DNA of 64,000 bases from Nostocales cyanobacterium HT-58-2 (GTDB lineage: Bacteria > Cyanobacteriota > Cyanobacteriia > Cyanobacteriales > Nostocaceae): the NCBI GenBank assembly GCA_002163975.1, contig CP019636.1, positions 620,001-684,000 of the forward strand, in the 5' to 3' direction. The stretch's first letter is position 1; every line of letters begins with the position of its first letter. The notes under the pieces were generated by a model. It was not told the DNA's origin and did no database searches. It saw only the letters and a list, made by a program, of their open reading frames with translations. Position numbers and translations under genes: made by a program. Shown in pieces: positions 17,481-25,958 of this stretch.

Positions 17481-17607
17481 ACATTCACCATCTCCTATTA
17501 ATTCAGTACAAATGTACTATAATAGAGAAGTAGCTTCCACAAAGCCTGGTGAAGTGTAGTCCCGGGTGCGTGACAGCCTTTTGGAGATGGGTTCAACAGT
17601 TTGTCCT

Positions 17608-17874
17608 ATGATTAAGCACTACATTCTCAGTCTCAATCCGACTGCCAAGCATGAATGGGATCGTTGTATTTTACGTGACCCGCTGACTGCCAAACGCCCA
17701 GACATCGCCAAATTAGTTGCCGAAGCCGTTGGTGCTGATACAGGCAGTTATTTGGTGAGTGTGAATATTGAAGTTCAAGTGTTGGAACAAGCTGCGGTAC
17801 CTCATGCGGAACAGCTTAGTTTGAATGTTGCTGAGGTTACTCCCCAAGCTCCTCAACTGAGGGAAGTGGCGTAA
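17608..17874 (+). CDS. Small hypothetical protein (88 aa)
   Basis: Not recognised. Soluble, begins MIKHYILSLNPTAKHEWDRC, with a Glu/Val/Gln-rich C-terminal half (VNIEVQVLEQAAVPHAEQLSLNVAEV). Codon usage and amino-acid mix look real. The start is uncertain: ATG at 17608 is used, while ATG at 17587 or GTG at 17566 would extend it by 7 or 14 residues. No clear ribosome site separates them. It lies alone, flanked on both sides by dispersed repeats, so nothing about its role can be read from context. Confidence 0.5.
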   Translation: MIKHYILSLNPTAKHEWDRCILRDPLTAKRPDIAKLVAEAVGADTGSYLVSVNIEVQVLEQAAVPHAEQLSLNVAEVTPQAPQLREVA

Positions 17875-17962
17875 TACCAATTCAAAATTCAAAATCATGA
17901 AAGTCAGATTTAGTCTGGGTTTCAGGGTTTACATCTGTTGCTTGATTTTCAAGAATTGGTAT
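17874..17962. repeat. Imperfect palindromic repeat (MITE-like)
   Basis: ataccaattc (17874-17883) pairs exactly with gaattggtat (17953-17962), and the next bases are also partly complementary (aaaatca against tgatttt). It overlaps the last base of the preceding stop codon. Such ATACCAATTC-ended elements are common in cyanobacterial genomes. Confidence 0.55.
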
Positions 17963-17984
17963 AAGGGGAGCAGAGATAAGTCCG

Positions 17985-18030
17985 AGCGGAACTTCTCCTA
18001 TCGGAGACGCTGCGCGAACGGAGGAAAACA
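17985..18030. repeat. Dispersed tcggagacgctgcgcgaac repeat
   Basis: The string ctcctatcggagacgct here recurs at about 56679-56695, in another intergenic repeat block. It is a GC-rich interspersed motif in otherwise AT-rich spacer DNA. A short frame over it (17897-18100) is not credible as a gene. Confidence 0.55.
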
Positions 18031-18130
18031 GGGAGAGAAAATACTCCCTTATCTTTCCTGTATACCCTATCTAGCGCATACCTCATTTTTGTTATTATAA
18101 ATGTAAAGATTCCTAAAAGATAAATTATTC

Positions 18131-18508
18131 ATGTTAACAACGCAACTCAATCATTATCCGGCTGCGATCGCACAAGCTGCACAACGGGTAAATGAAATAG
18201 ACTCCCAATTAATGGCTGTTCAGCAGCAGATTAATCGATTTGAAGGTAATGCAGACCGTTCTGCCGCCTTTGATATGGATTTGAAAAATGATGCTCAACG
18301 CAAAGCACGTCGCTTTGAAGTCCTACTTGTGAATCAAGAGTATCAAACATCCATGGACACCCTGATAAAATTAACTGTCGAAAAGGCAAATGCTATTGCC
18401 CATTTAGAATATCTGCGTAACCAGTTTAGTGTGGCGAAATTGGAAGCAAGACTAGCAATTGCTCAACAACTCACAGATTTTGAATCGCGTGAATTGGTTG
18501 GTTTGTAG
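18131..18508 (+). CDS. Conserved-looking hypothetical helical protein (125 aa)
   Basis: Predicted all-helical and coiled-coil forming: heptad-like VNEIDSQLMAVQQQINRFE at residues 22-40, a polar middle (DLKNDAQRKARRFEVLL), and a second helix LEYLRNQFSVAKLEARLAIAQQL. No signal peptide or membrane segment. I do not recognise a named family. The Gln/Ala/Leu-rich composition is normal for small cyanobacterial proteins of unknown role. It faces a convergent glycosyltransferase; a short ttttgt/acaaaa hairpin (18533-18552) may end both transcripts. Confidence 0.65.
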   Translation: MLTTQLNHYPAAIAQAAQRVNEIDSQLMAVQQQINRFEGNADRSAAFDMDLKNDAQRKARRFEVLLVNQEYQTSMDTLIKLTVEKANAIAHLEYLRNQFSVAKLEARLAIAQQLTDFESRELVGL

Positions 18509-18562
18509 TGGCGCTTGTGTGGAGAAACACCCCTTTTGTCTACAGCGACAAAACTAACCTGG

Positions 18563-19699
18563 TCATAGTGTATTTAACAGCACGGCAATTTGTTGATTAA
18601 TAGCTGTGACATCAAAACGCTGACTGGCAGTCGTCTGTGCATTATGAGCGATAGTCGTTGTCTTCTGTGGTTCTTGAAGACAGGTTCTTATCACTTGTGC
18701 CAGTTCATCAGGCTTTCCTGGCGTGACTAAAAAACCATTGACACCATGTTCTACTAATTCAATCGCACCGCCGGCTTTGGCTGCAACGACGGGTTTTCCG
18801 CACAGCATAGCCTCCACAATCACCCTCCCGAAAGGCTCTGGAGCAGTCGAGGTATGAGCAACCAAGTCACAAGCTGCCATCAGCAGCGGAATATCTGAAC
18901 GAAATCCTAAAAATTTGACTCTTTCTTCTAATTTTAGATCTGCTACCTGTTGGTGTAAACGCTGCACATATTCTTGTTCTCCGAAGAGTGCATCACCAAC
19001 TAAGATTGCTGTGACTTCTTGAGGACATTGTGCCAGTGCTTCTATTAATATGTGCTGCCCTTTCCAAGGTGCGAGACGGCTAAAGTGTCCGATGACAAAT
19101 CGTCCATCTAGCCCCAATTGTTTTCTCATTTGACTCACATCAGACTCGTGGCTTTGATAATGTTTAGGGTCAAAGCCGTTGTAAACGACTTTTGTGATGT
19201 CTGGGCGTCCTCCCTCTGCGACAAAGGCAGCTTGACTTGCTTGAGAATTAGCTATGACTAATGATGCAAAACGATTTGCCAAAGTAACAGCAATCCGACG
19301 GTTCGTTGAACTAAAGTGCTCTGGGGAAAGAATATCATGCAAATGATAGACCAGAGGACGACGGCTGAAAAAACTAGCTAGTGCGCCAACAACCAAGGCT
19401 TTTTGGGTATTAGCGTAGATAAAATCAAATTCTCTTGCTTTTTGCACGACTTTAGCAATGAGGGGTACGAGTTGACCCAGACTGCCTAATCCTTGTGCCA
19501 AGCTGCTTTCTTTACGAACTTGTATTGCTTGAGTGGTGAGAACTTCAACTGGAATGTGATTCTGTTCTAGTAAATTTTTAAAAGAACCATCAGCAAATAA
19601 TCCCACTAAACAATGATCTTTATGGGGTTTCGCGATGTCTATCAAACATAGTTCCGCTCCGCCTGGTTTACCGCTTTGGTCGAGGAAGAAAATTTTCAT
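18563..19699 (-). CDS. GT4 family glycosyltransferase
   Basis: 378 aa, GT-B fold. N-terminal MKIFFLDQSGKPGGAELCL carries the GGAE acceptor-domain motif. Then VVYNGFDPKHY, VIGHFSRLAPWKGQHILIEAL, and the nucleotide-sugar E-x7-E motif EPFGRVIVEAMLCGKPVVA. It adds a sugar to a lipid-linked glycan at the cytoplasmic face. Third gene of a small - strand group (with 19823-20689 and 20725-21894), separated from the next by a palindromic repeat, so transcription could be shared or separate. Acceptor and donor are unknown. Confidence 0.88.
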   Translation of the reverse strand: MKIFFLDQSGKPGGAELCLIDIAKPHKDHCLVGLFADGSFKNLLEQNHIPVEVLTTQAIQVRKESSLAQGLGSLGQLVPLIAKVVQKAREFDFIYANTQKALVVGALASFFSRRPLVYHLHDILSPEHFSSTNRRIAVTLANRFASLVIANSQASQAAFVAEGGRPDITKVVYNGFDPKHYQSHESDVSQMRKQLGLDGRFVIGHFSRLAPWKGQHILIEALAQCPQEVTAILVGDALFGEQEYVQRLHQQVADLKLEERVKFLGFRSDIPLLMAACDLVAHTSTAPEPFGRVIVEAMLCGKPVVAAKAGGAIELVEHGVNGFLVTPGKPDELAQVIRTCLQEPQKTTTIAHNAQTTASQRFDVTAINQQIAVLLNTL

Positions 19700-19753
19700 A
19701 AGGGTTTAAGACATCTCGGTTAATAATTTATACCAAGTTTAACGCTAAGAATA

Positions 19754-19795
19754 ATTCGTAATTCGTAATTAAAATCTCAATTACGAATTACGAAT
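19754..19795. repeat. 17-bp inverted repeat of attcgtaatt units
   Basis: 19754-19770 and 19779-19795 are perfect complements built from two copies of attcgta. A closely related palindrome lies at 33746-33790, so it is a dispersed repeat family within this genome. Confidence 0.75.
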
Positions 19796-19822
19796 CATAA
19801 ATGAGTTCTATATTTCAATAAG

Positions 19823-20689
19823 TCAGGTAGGGAAATAACCGTATTTAAGACAACCTTGTATTTGACCTGCGCGCCATGCCAGAGTTCTTAACCATCCAGC
19901 TAAGGTTGCTTTGTCACGAACTTTCAAACGCAGAACATCCAAACAAAAGTCTAAAGCTGTTCTGATCCAGCTCTTCCAAGACATGAGTTTTGGTAAACCT
20001 AAGGGTTGATGCTTTATATACAGTAATGGTTCGTAAAAACCCACACTCCACGAGCGACGGCATCCGCCTATGATCGTTGTACGATATCGGTAATTCACGA
20101 TTGCATCAGGCACTTCATGCAGCTTTGCTCCTGTTTCTTGAACTATCCAGCAGTAATCAATGTCTTCAATCGCAAGAAATGCTTCGTCAAAACCACCCAC
20201 GGCTTCATGCAGTGAACGTTTAATACCGATGTTATTCCCACCTACCGTTGGCAAATATGGGTGGTCGAAGGCAACTCCCTCACCATTTTCGACTCTGTAG
20301 CTTTTGACCAACCAAGGTTCATTGAGCTTCCAGTGTTGAGTGCGACCAGCAACGAAGTCATACTTGGAAAGAGCTTCACCCATTGCTGCGACCCAACCTG
20401 GGGCAACTTCATCATCGGCGTCGCAAAAAGCCAAGGCTTCACCTTTAGCAACACTTGCACCAACATTACGAGCGTGAGACGCTCCTTTGTTGTCAGACGC
20501 ATTAATAATGCGAAGTGATGGTATTTTTGTACTATACTTTTGGGCGATCGCCACAGTTTCATCAGTAGAACCATTGTCGGCAATAATAACCTCCCAAGGT
20601 TGGTTCCACTGCTGGTTTGCCAGCGCTTCTAATTGGATGGCAATTGTATCGGCTGCATTAAAAGAGGGAACAATGACACTTAACATCAT
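19823..20689 (-). CDS. GT2 family glycosyltransferase
   Basis: GT-A glycosyltransferase with SVIVPSFNAADTI at the N-terminus, ADNGSTDETVAIA and the DxD-type site FCDADDEVAPGW. A further ED motif (AIEDIDYCW) fits the acceptor base region. The ATG at 20689 gives a normal family N-terminus; a longer reading from TTG at 20716 would add nine unusual residues (MCCHAGVSS) and is not favoured. The following GT4 gene is 35 bp away on the same strand, so the two are probably one transcript. Substrate is unknown. Confidence 0.87.
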   Translation of the reverse strand: MMLSVIVPSFNAADTIAIQLEALANQQWNQPWEVIIADNGSTDETVAIAQKYSTKIPSLRIINASDNKGASHARNVGASVAKGEALAFCDADDEVAPGWVAAMGEALSKYDFVAGRTQHWKLNEPWLVKSYRVENGEGVAFDHPYLPTVGGNNIGIKRSLHEAVGGFDEAFLAIEDIDYCWIVQETGAKLHEVPDAIVNYRYRTTIIGGCRRSWSVGFYEPLLYIKHQPLGLPKLMSWKSWIRTALDFCLDVLRLKVRDKATLAGWLRTLAWRAGQIQGCLKYGYFPT

Positions 20690-20724
20690 GGATGATACAC
20701 CAGCATGACAACACAATATTATTT

Positions 20725-21894
20725 TTAGGCAAGTAGCACTCGTCGTACATCCAGAGCTATTTTATTCCAGTCGAAGTTTGCCACAGCATATTGACGACAG
20801 GCTTGTTGTGTAGGCATTGGGACTTTGCCAAGGATGAGCTGTTCTAATCTTTCTGCAATGGCTGAGGCTTTTTCAGACTCAGTAATCAAATCCGGTGAGA
20901 ATGGTTCTAAAATTTCTGGCATTCCACCAACGGGAGTACACACAACAGGAGTACCGCAGGCTAAAGATTCTACGATTGCTAATCCAAATCCTTCAAAAGA
21001 CTGACTAGGCATAACACTCAAGTTAGCTGCTTGGTAAGCAACAGGTAAGAGTTCGTCTGGTAGAAACCCCAAAAACTTCACATGATTGCTCAGTCCTAAT
21101 TCTGTCGCCTGCTGTTGTAGTGTTGCTTGTTGTGGTCCACGTCCGGCGATCGCCAGCATAATATCCGGAATCTTTGGTTTAATGGTCGCCAAGGCAGTCA
21201 ACAGTTCGTCAATTCCGACTCGATTGACCAAGCGACGAGCTGTAAATATCACTGGACGGTCCTGGTCCCAACCTAGTTTAGTGCGAGCCTCTTGAGGAGA
21301 TAAATGAGGCTGAAAGTGAGTCACATCGACTCCACCCGGGATGATGTGAATTTTGTCCCAAGGAACTTGGTACTGTTTGTGCAATATGTTACCAAATGCT
21401 TTGCTCAGAACAATAAAGCGATCGCTGCGATTATATGTTTTTTGTTCTATCAGCTTAGCTTTGAGAAGAACACTTATTTTCCTCTCTTCCACTTCCTGTT
21501 GACTCTCATATGCCCAAGGACCATGAAAGTTAAATGTGATGGGCACTCCTTTTGGCAACAGATCTAAAATTGGAAAACTATATAATGCAAAATGCAAATT
21601 AATGACATCTGGTTTGCCGATTCTTGTTTTCTGAAATTTATTGCGAATACACCATAACCTCCTCCAAATAGGAATGTCAGGTGATGCCAAGTTAGTGAGT
21701 TTTATCGGCAAATTTGGTTCAGCTTCCGGTAGACCAACTCCACATAATTCAACTTGGTCTTGATTTGCTGCTAGTTTCTGAGTCAGTTCATAAATATATC
21801 GTTCTAGTCCTCCAGGGCTTTTAGGAAACCAGCCTAGTCCCATACAGAGAATAGACGCAGATCCTGACACAGCATTGTTTGTGTTACCTTCCAC
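20725..21894 (-). CDS. GT4 family glycosyltransferase
   Basis: 389 aa. N-terminal domain with MGLGWFPKSPGGLERYIYEL; C-terminal domain with IIPGGVDVTHFQP, VIFTARRLVNRVG and the E-x7-E motif FEGFGLAIVESLACGTPVV. GPRGPQQ-like loop (IAGRGPQQA) before the donor site. GTG start with AAGGA upstream; an internal ATG at about residue 18 is the alternative. Lead gene of the three-glycosyltransferase group on the - strand. The 642-bp space upstream should hold its promoter. Confidence 0.87.
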   Translation of the reverse strand: MEGNTNNAVSGSASILCMGLGWFPKSPGGLERYIYELTQKLAANQDQVELCGVGLPEAEPNLPIKLTNLASPDIPIWRRLWCIRNKFQKTRIGKPDVINLHFALYSFPILDLLPKGVPITFNFHGPWAYESQQEVEERKISVLLKAKLIEQKTYNRSDRFIVLSKAFGNILHKQYQVPWDKIHIIPGGVDVTHFQPHLSPQEARTKLGWDQDRPVIFTARRLVNRVGIDELLTALATIKPKIPDIMLAIAGRGPQQATLQQQATELGLSNHVKFLGFLPDELLPVAYQAANLSVMPSQSFEGFGLAIVESLACGTPVVCTPVGGMPEILEPFSPDLITESEKASAIAERLEQLILGKVPMPTQQACRQYAVANFDWNKIALDVRRVLLA

Positions 21895-22536
21895 TTATCC
21901 TTCTCCAAATACGGCTTATACGTGTATCAACTTGTAATTTAATTTTTAACTCCTTTTTTTGGTTTCAGCACGCCTATTCAGACTGACATTACATATATTC
22001 TGATCCTGCACGCAGCATCAGAACTGTTTAGAGTCTGTTTAAGTAGATTGACCTTAAAATCATCTATCCAAAGACAAATAATTTTTATTAGAAATACTTA
22101 AAACACTCGTACATTTTAAGTATGTTTTTATACAAAATTAATGTAGAATCTGTAAAGGTCATCTGTCAACAAGAATGCTCTTATCAAATCTGTTTCATTA
22201 TTTATAACTATTTTTCCTAATTTTCTAACATCTCCTCTAGATTAGGCGAAAGAAGGTCATTTGTCAGGTCAATATAAAGGTGTAACTACAGAAAAATATT
22301 TCTCACACTCATAAGCTGTCATACTTTTCATTTACACACAGTTACTAAGCAAGTAGTACTGTAGTCTCCATGTTTTAGTAGACACAGGAACTTTCTTACT
22401 GGTGACGGCGAATGGAATGTGATTGTCTAGAACCAAGGCTACTAATGATTAGACGAAACTTGGGAGTGTGACAAAGATAGAGCGATCGCCCCTTTCAAAA
22501 TGTGGGAATGGCGGGTGTAGCATCATGGCTGATGAG
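21895..22536. other. 642-bp AT-rich intergenic region
   Basis: Upstream of the glycosyltransferase group and downstream of the PAP2 gene. No open frame, tRNA or strong hairpin is seen. One HIP1-like site occurs near 22481. It probably carries the promoter for the gene ending at 20725, but no box can be pointed to with confidence. Confidence 0.5.
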
Positions 22537-23244
22537 CTAATAGTTTCGACCAAAAAACTGTCCCTGCTTCAATCTTTGCAGTTTCAGCATTGTAATACAT
22601 ACCATTAACCACAAGAAACCGACTCCATAACCTGCAATTACATCTGTGGGCCAATGTACTCCTAAATATAGCCGACTGATACCAATGGCGGTGATTAAAA
22701 TAAGTGCCAAACTATAAATTCCATTGGCAAACTTAGGATGATGAATTGCTAGCAAGTAAGCGGTAAAACCATACAGCACCATAGAACCTAGTGCATGACC
22801 ACTAGGAAAACTAAAAGATTTTTCAGAAATCAACTGATGCCAAAGTTCAGGGCGAGGTTTAGAAAAAAACAACTTTAGTCCTGTATTTAAAAGTAACCCT
22901 CCCAAACAGGCAAGTACAAAAATATATGCTTCTACTCGATAATGCCGCCAGCAAAGTATTCCTAAAGAAGTTCCTGCTACAATCACCATTGTGCTAGGAT
23001 TGCCAATATTAGTTATTGTCAACATTAAATTATCTAGACTCGGATTAGCAAACTGGTGCAACCATAAAAGAAAAGATGTATCAAATGCAAAAGCTTCTTT
23101 CTCTAAAACTTCTTCAGCAAGCTTGGCGACAACAAACAGGATCAGCAGACAACTAGTAAGTCCAACAATACCAATTGTGGCGATTAAGGGAGCCAAACGG
23201 GGATGTATATGACGCAACCAAAAGGTTGAAAATTTTCGGAGCAT
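22537..23244 (-). CDS. PAP2 superfamily membrane phosphatase
   Basis: Membrane lipid phosphatase of the PAP2/undecaprenyl-diphosphate phosphatase type, with about six TM segments. All three signature motifs are present: KLFFSKPRPE, FPSGHA and SRLYLGVHWPTDV (active-site His in the last two). Such enzymes recycle undecaprenyl or other prenyl/lipid phosphates, which would suit the polysaccharide genes around it, though that link is inference. ATG at 23244 is used; TTG at 23271 would extend it by nine residues. It is the last gene of the - strand run from 25068. A TTCTTG and TAGTGG pair upstream of the start weakly resembles the promoter elements of the DUF347 genes. Confidence 0.88.
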   Translation of the reverse strand: MLRKFSTFWLRHIHPRLAPLIATIGIVGLTSCLLILFVVAKLAEEVLEKEAFAFDTSFLLWLHQFANPSLDNLMLTITNIGNPSTMVIVAGTSLGILCWRHYRVEAYIFVLACLGGLLLNTGLKLFFSKPRPELWHQLISEKSFSFPSGHALGSMVLYGFTAYLLAIHHPKFANGIYSLALILITAIGISRLYLGVHWPTDVIAGYGVGFLWLMVCITMLKLQRLKQGQFFGRNY

Positions 23245-23406
23245 AGTTGAGGTCCTGAACTCCACTACCAAAATAACGGCAAGAAGTCCTTTTAGGAGGA
23301 GTAAAAGTTAGTGTCTTTGCTAGTTCCATGCCCAAATGGGGGAAAAGAGAGTTAAGAATGCGGGGAAGCCTTGGCGACATGGCTCGGTGTAGAACGCAGT
23401 CTAATG

Positions 23407-24159
23407 TCATTCATCGCTAGCAGTTCTAGCCAAGAGTCTTCTCTGGTTTAAAGTTGTGAACAGGATACAAACTCCAAGTATTGACACAAGGACTATAGAT
23501 GAGCCGATAGTCCCAAAACCGAGACCACCTTTTTCGTGTGATTTTGTCAGAATATCCCCGAATGTTGCACCGAAGGGTCGGGTGAGGACAAACGCAATCC
23601 AAAATAACATGACTGGAGAAAATTGGGTAAAATAATGCGCTGCCAATACTAGGGCAAGCAAACCAGAAATTAGCAGTGCTCCTCCTACAAATCCAAGTCC
23701 GGAAGTATCGGCAAGAAAATCGCCTAAGGCGGTACCCAAAGTATTTGAAAATAGAATTGTTGTCCAATAAAGTATTTCAACTTTTGGCGTTTTGACGTCC
23801 GTAACAGATAGAGAACCGACACTAAATCGCCAGAACGCCAACATAACCAACAAAAGGGTGACTAAAATCATAGACCCCGTAGCGTAGCCCAGCTTTAAAG
23901 TGCGATCCATGTAATCTGACATCGTTGTACCAGCTGTGCTGGTTGAAAGAATGACAGTCCAGTAAAGCAATGGACTATAGCATTTCGATACCAATTGAGT
24001 CACAAGAGTAGCTAAAAATACTCCAATTAATATAGTGGAACTCATTGCATAGCCCACATTTAGCGTCATCGATAAAAGGTCTCCTGCTGTTTCTCCCAAA
24101 GTGGTCGCACATATCTTCATGATCCAGAAAAATGCAGTAATTGCTGGAAGTTTACTCAT
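23407..24159 (-). CDS. DUF347 (COG4705) four-repeat membrane protein, copy 1
   Basis: 250 aa, eight or so TM segments made of four repeats. Each repeat begins with FW or YW and ends in a glycine-x3-D pattern: AFFWIMKICATTLGETAGD, LLYWTVILSTSTAGTTMSD, LYWTTILFSNTLGTALGD, LFWIAFVLTRPFGATFGD. The four buried acidic residues would suit a channel or transporter, but function of the family is unknown to me. A close paralogue lies directly upstream (24283-25068). The 123-bp gap between the two holds a partial copy of the promoter element described at 25088-25131. Confidence 0.82.
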   Translation of the reverse strand: MSKLPAITAFFWIMKICATTLGETAGDLLSMTLNVGYAMSSTILIGVFLATLVTQLVSKCYSPLLYWTVILSTSTAGTTMSDYMDRTLKLGYATGSMILVTLLLVMLAFWRFSVGSLSVTDVKTPKVEILYWTTILFSNTLGTALGDFLADTSGLGFVGGALLISGLLALVLAAHYFTQFSPVMLFWIAFVLTRPFGATFGDILTKSHEKGGLGFGTIGSSIVLVSILGVCILFTTLNQRRLLARTASDE

Positions 24160-24282
24160 TTATTTACTGTAGGGCTATCATAATTTATTGGAACTTGTGG
24201 CTTCACCGTAGCGAGAAAAAGACAAGAACTTGAATTAGTCAAAATTGCAGCAATATAAGGTGAAGTTGAGGCAATCACACTT

Positions 24283-25068
24283 TCAGTCTTGTCGGTCAAT
24301 CGGCTGTAAGGCTGGTTTCTTCTGCTTGAAGCTTAAGTAAATAACTAGGCTTGCGATTATAGAGAGAAAAAGCATACTGGTTCCAACCGTACCATAGCCA
24401 AAGCCTCCATTTTTAGTTGGTTGGGTTAGCAAATCACCTATCGATGCTCCAAACGGACGAGTCAAGATGTACGCTAACCAGAATGCCAAAACTGCATTCA
24501 TTCGGGAGTAATAATAACCAGCCGCTATCATTGCAATTGCAGCGCCAAATACTAATGCTGATTGTGCATAACCCAATCCCGAAGCCTCCGCTAAGAGGTC
24601 TCCTGTTGAAGTACCCAAGGCAAACGTAAGTAAAATAGCCATCCAGTAGAAAAGCTCTCTTTTAGCTGTGTTGATGGAGTGCATAGCTAATGTCTTTTCA
24701 CTTAAATACCAAAACACAAAAACTGCTAACAAGGCAAAACTAAAAACTATGGTAGTTGTTACCAAACTAACTCCAAAATCATCTACCAATCTATCAGTCA
24801 TTAATGTGCCAACGATACTTATCAAAACGACCACAAACCAGTAACTTAGTGGGACATATCGCTTAAGTCTCAACTGATTTAAAAGCACAATCAGTAACAA
24901 GCCGCTCATAATGTAGGATGTAACGCCTAAACCAAGGTTTAGGGTTCCTGACAGAAAATCTGCTGCGGTTTCACCTACTGTCGTTGTCAGAATCTTAATA
25001 ATCCAGAAGTAAATTGTAACCTCTGGAACCCTGTTCAACATTGCTCCTGCTTGCTGAGGTTTTTCCAT
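24283..25068 (-). CDS. DUF347 (COG4705) four-repeat membrane protein, copy 2
   Basis: 261 aa, same four-repeat plan as copy 1: IYFWIIKILTTTVGETAAD, LSYWFVVVLISIVGTLMTD, LFYWMAILLTFALGTSTGD, LAFWLAYILTRPFGASIGD. The second repeat is the least conserved between the copies. Both N- and C-termini are short and charged. Divergent from the PepSY gene, with which it shares a 237-bp intergenic region and a mirrored 44-bp promoter element. Duplication followed by modest divergence is visible. Predicted inner-membrane protein; substrate, if any, unknown. Confidence 0.82.
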   Translation of the reverse strand: MEKPQQAGAMLNRVPEVTIYFWIIKILTTTVGETAADFLSGTLNLGLGVTSYIMSGLLLIVLLNQLRLKRYVPLSYWFVVVLISIVGTLMTDRLVDDFGVSLVTTTIVFSFALLAVFVFWYLSEKTLAMHSINTAKRELFYWMAILLTFALGTSTGDLLAEASGLGYAQSALVFGAAIAMIAAGYYYSRMNAVLAFWLAYILTRPFGASIGDLLTQPTKNGGFGYGTVGTSMLFLSIIASLVIYLSFKQKKPALQPIDRQD

Positions 25069-25087
25069 AACTTGAATTGGTGCAGTA

Positions 25088-25131
25088 GTAATTTCACTCT
25101 ACACACCAAAGGTCAAGAAATAGTCAAGATT
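25088..25131 (-). promoter_or_regulatory. Promoter element of the DUF347 gene, with 11-bp tandem half-sites
   Basis: Read on the - strand: AATCTTGACTATTTCTTGACC, then 9 nt, then TAGAGT (-10-like) and GAAATTAC. The two CTTGAC units are 11 bp apart, the spacing used by OmpR-family regulators. The -10-like hexamer is about 27 bp from the start codon at 25068. 34 of 44 positions match the mirror copy at 25234-25277 without gaps (hand count). Confidence 0.6.
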
Positions 25132-25233
25132 TGATTGAAAACGGAATTTACTCTAGATAGATGAACATAGAATCGCTAAAATTTCTAATTATCATGCTCA
25201 TTGCATTGATCTTGAATTCTGTCAACTCCAACC

Positions 25234-25277
25234 AATCTTGACTATTCCTGGACTTTTATTACCTACAGTGAAAATAC
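25234..25277 (+). promoter_or_regulatory. Promoter element of the PepSY gene (mirror copy)
   Basis: Read on the + strand: AATCTTGACTATTCCTGGAC, then a spacer, then TACAGT and GAAAATAC, at exactly the spacing of the opposite-strand copy. It ends 28 bp before the PepSY ATG, a normal promoter distance. A response regulator of the OmpR family encoded 2.7 kb away (28017-28691) is the obvious candidate; this is inference. Confidence 0.6.
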
Positions 25278-25305
25278 AAATCCAAATTTCAGGGATTTTA
25301 CAAGA

Positions 25306-25800
25306 ATGAAAACTTTAACAAAAATGATTCTGGCAGCAGCTTTTTTTGGTACTGTGGGGATTGCTGGATTAGCACGAGTTGTGGGAGCAAAACAACCACA
25401 ATCTTCAGTAGCAATTGTGCGTCAGCATCACAGCACTATCCAAGTTGCAGAAGCCAGTGATGGCGACGGTGAAACCAACGACGATGCACAAGAACAGCAA
25501 GAAGCCACTAAACTGCAAACTTTAGCTAAAATTACAGCACAACAAGCACAGCAAGCAGTTGAAACATCTGTAGGAGGGAAAGCTAGTAGTGTCAAACTTG
25601 AAAATGAAGATGGTAACTTAGTTTATGCCGTAAAAATTGGTCAGCAAGATGTTGAGGTCGATGCTGGTAATGGCAAGGTTCTCTACACTGAGAATACTAA
25701 TCAACAAGATGAAAAGAATGAAGCCACTCGCCCCAAAAGTAGCATTCAAGTTACTGAAGTCAGTGATGGTGATGGTGAAACTAATGATGATGGTCATTAG
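25306..25800 (+). CDS. Secreted PepSY-domain protein with acidic repeats
   Basis: 164 aa. Residues 1-28 form a signal peptide (KTLTKMILAAAFFGTVGIAGLARVVGA). One PepSY domain spans about residues 70-125: ITAQQAQQAVETSVGGKASSV, then NLVYAVKIGQQDVEVDAGNGKVL. The domain is framed by two copies of an acidic motif, IQVAEASDGDGETNDD near residue 45 and IQVTEVSDGDGETNDD at the C-terminus. The DxDxE-like pattern could bind divalent cations. PepSY proteins are commonly periplasmic and often encoded beside two-component systems, as here. Exact function is unknown. Confidence 0.82.
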   Translation: MKTLTKMILAAAFFGTVGIAGLARVVGAKQPQSSVAIVRQHHSTIQVAEASDGDGETNDDAQEQQEATKLQTLAKITAQQAQQAVETSVGGKASSVKLENEDGNLVYAVKIGQQDVEVDAGNGKVLYTENTNQQDEKNEATRPKSSIQVTEVSDGDGETNDDGH

Positions 25801-25958
25801 GAAACTTGAAACCTATACTATCTCAGTTATTATCTTAGTCGCAAGCATGAGAAGTTAAGTAAAACACTGCTGTAGCAGACATTAAATAAACATTAACTAC
25901 ATGGAGATTGTTGAAGATCAACTTCATCAATCTCTTATTTTTAAATTCTGGATAATCA

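Noticed and set aside
17897..18100. 67-codon frame after the small hypothetical gene
   Set aside because: It is built on two dispersed repeats (palindrome and tcggagacgct motif) and has no ribosome site.
18533..18552. Strong bidirectional terminator between the convergent genes at 18.5 kb
   Set aside because: Only a 6-bp AT-rich stem is present, too weak to list separately.
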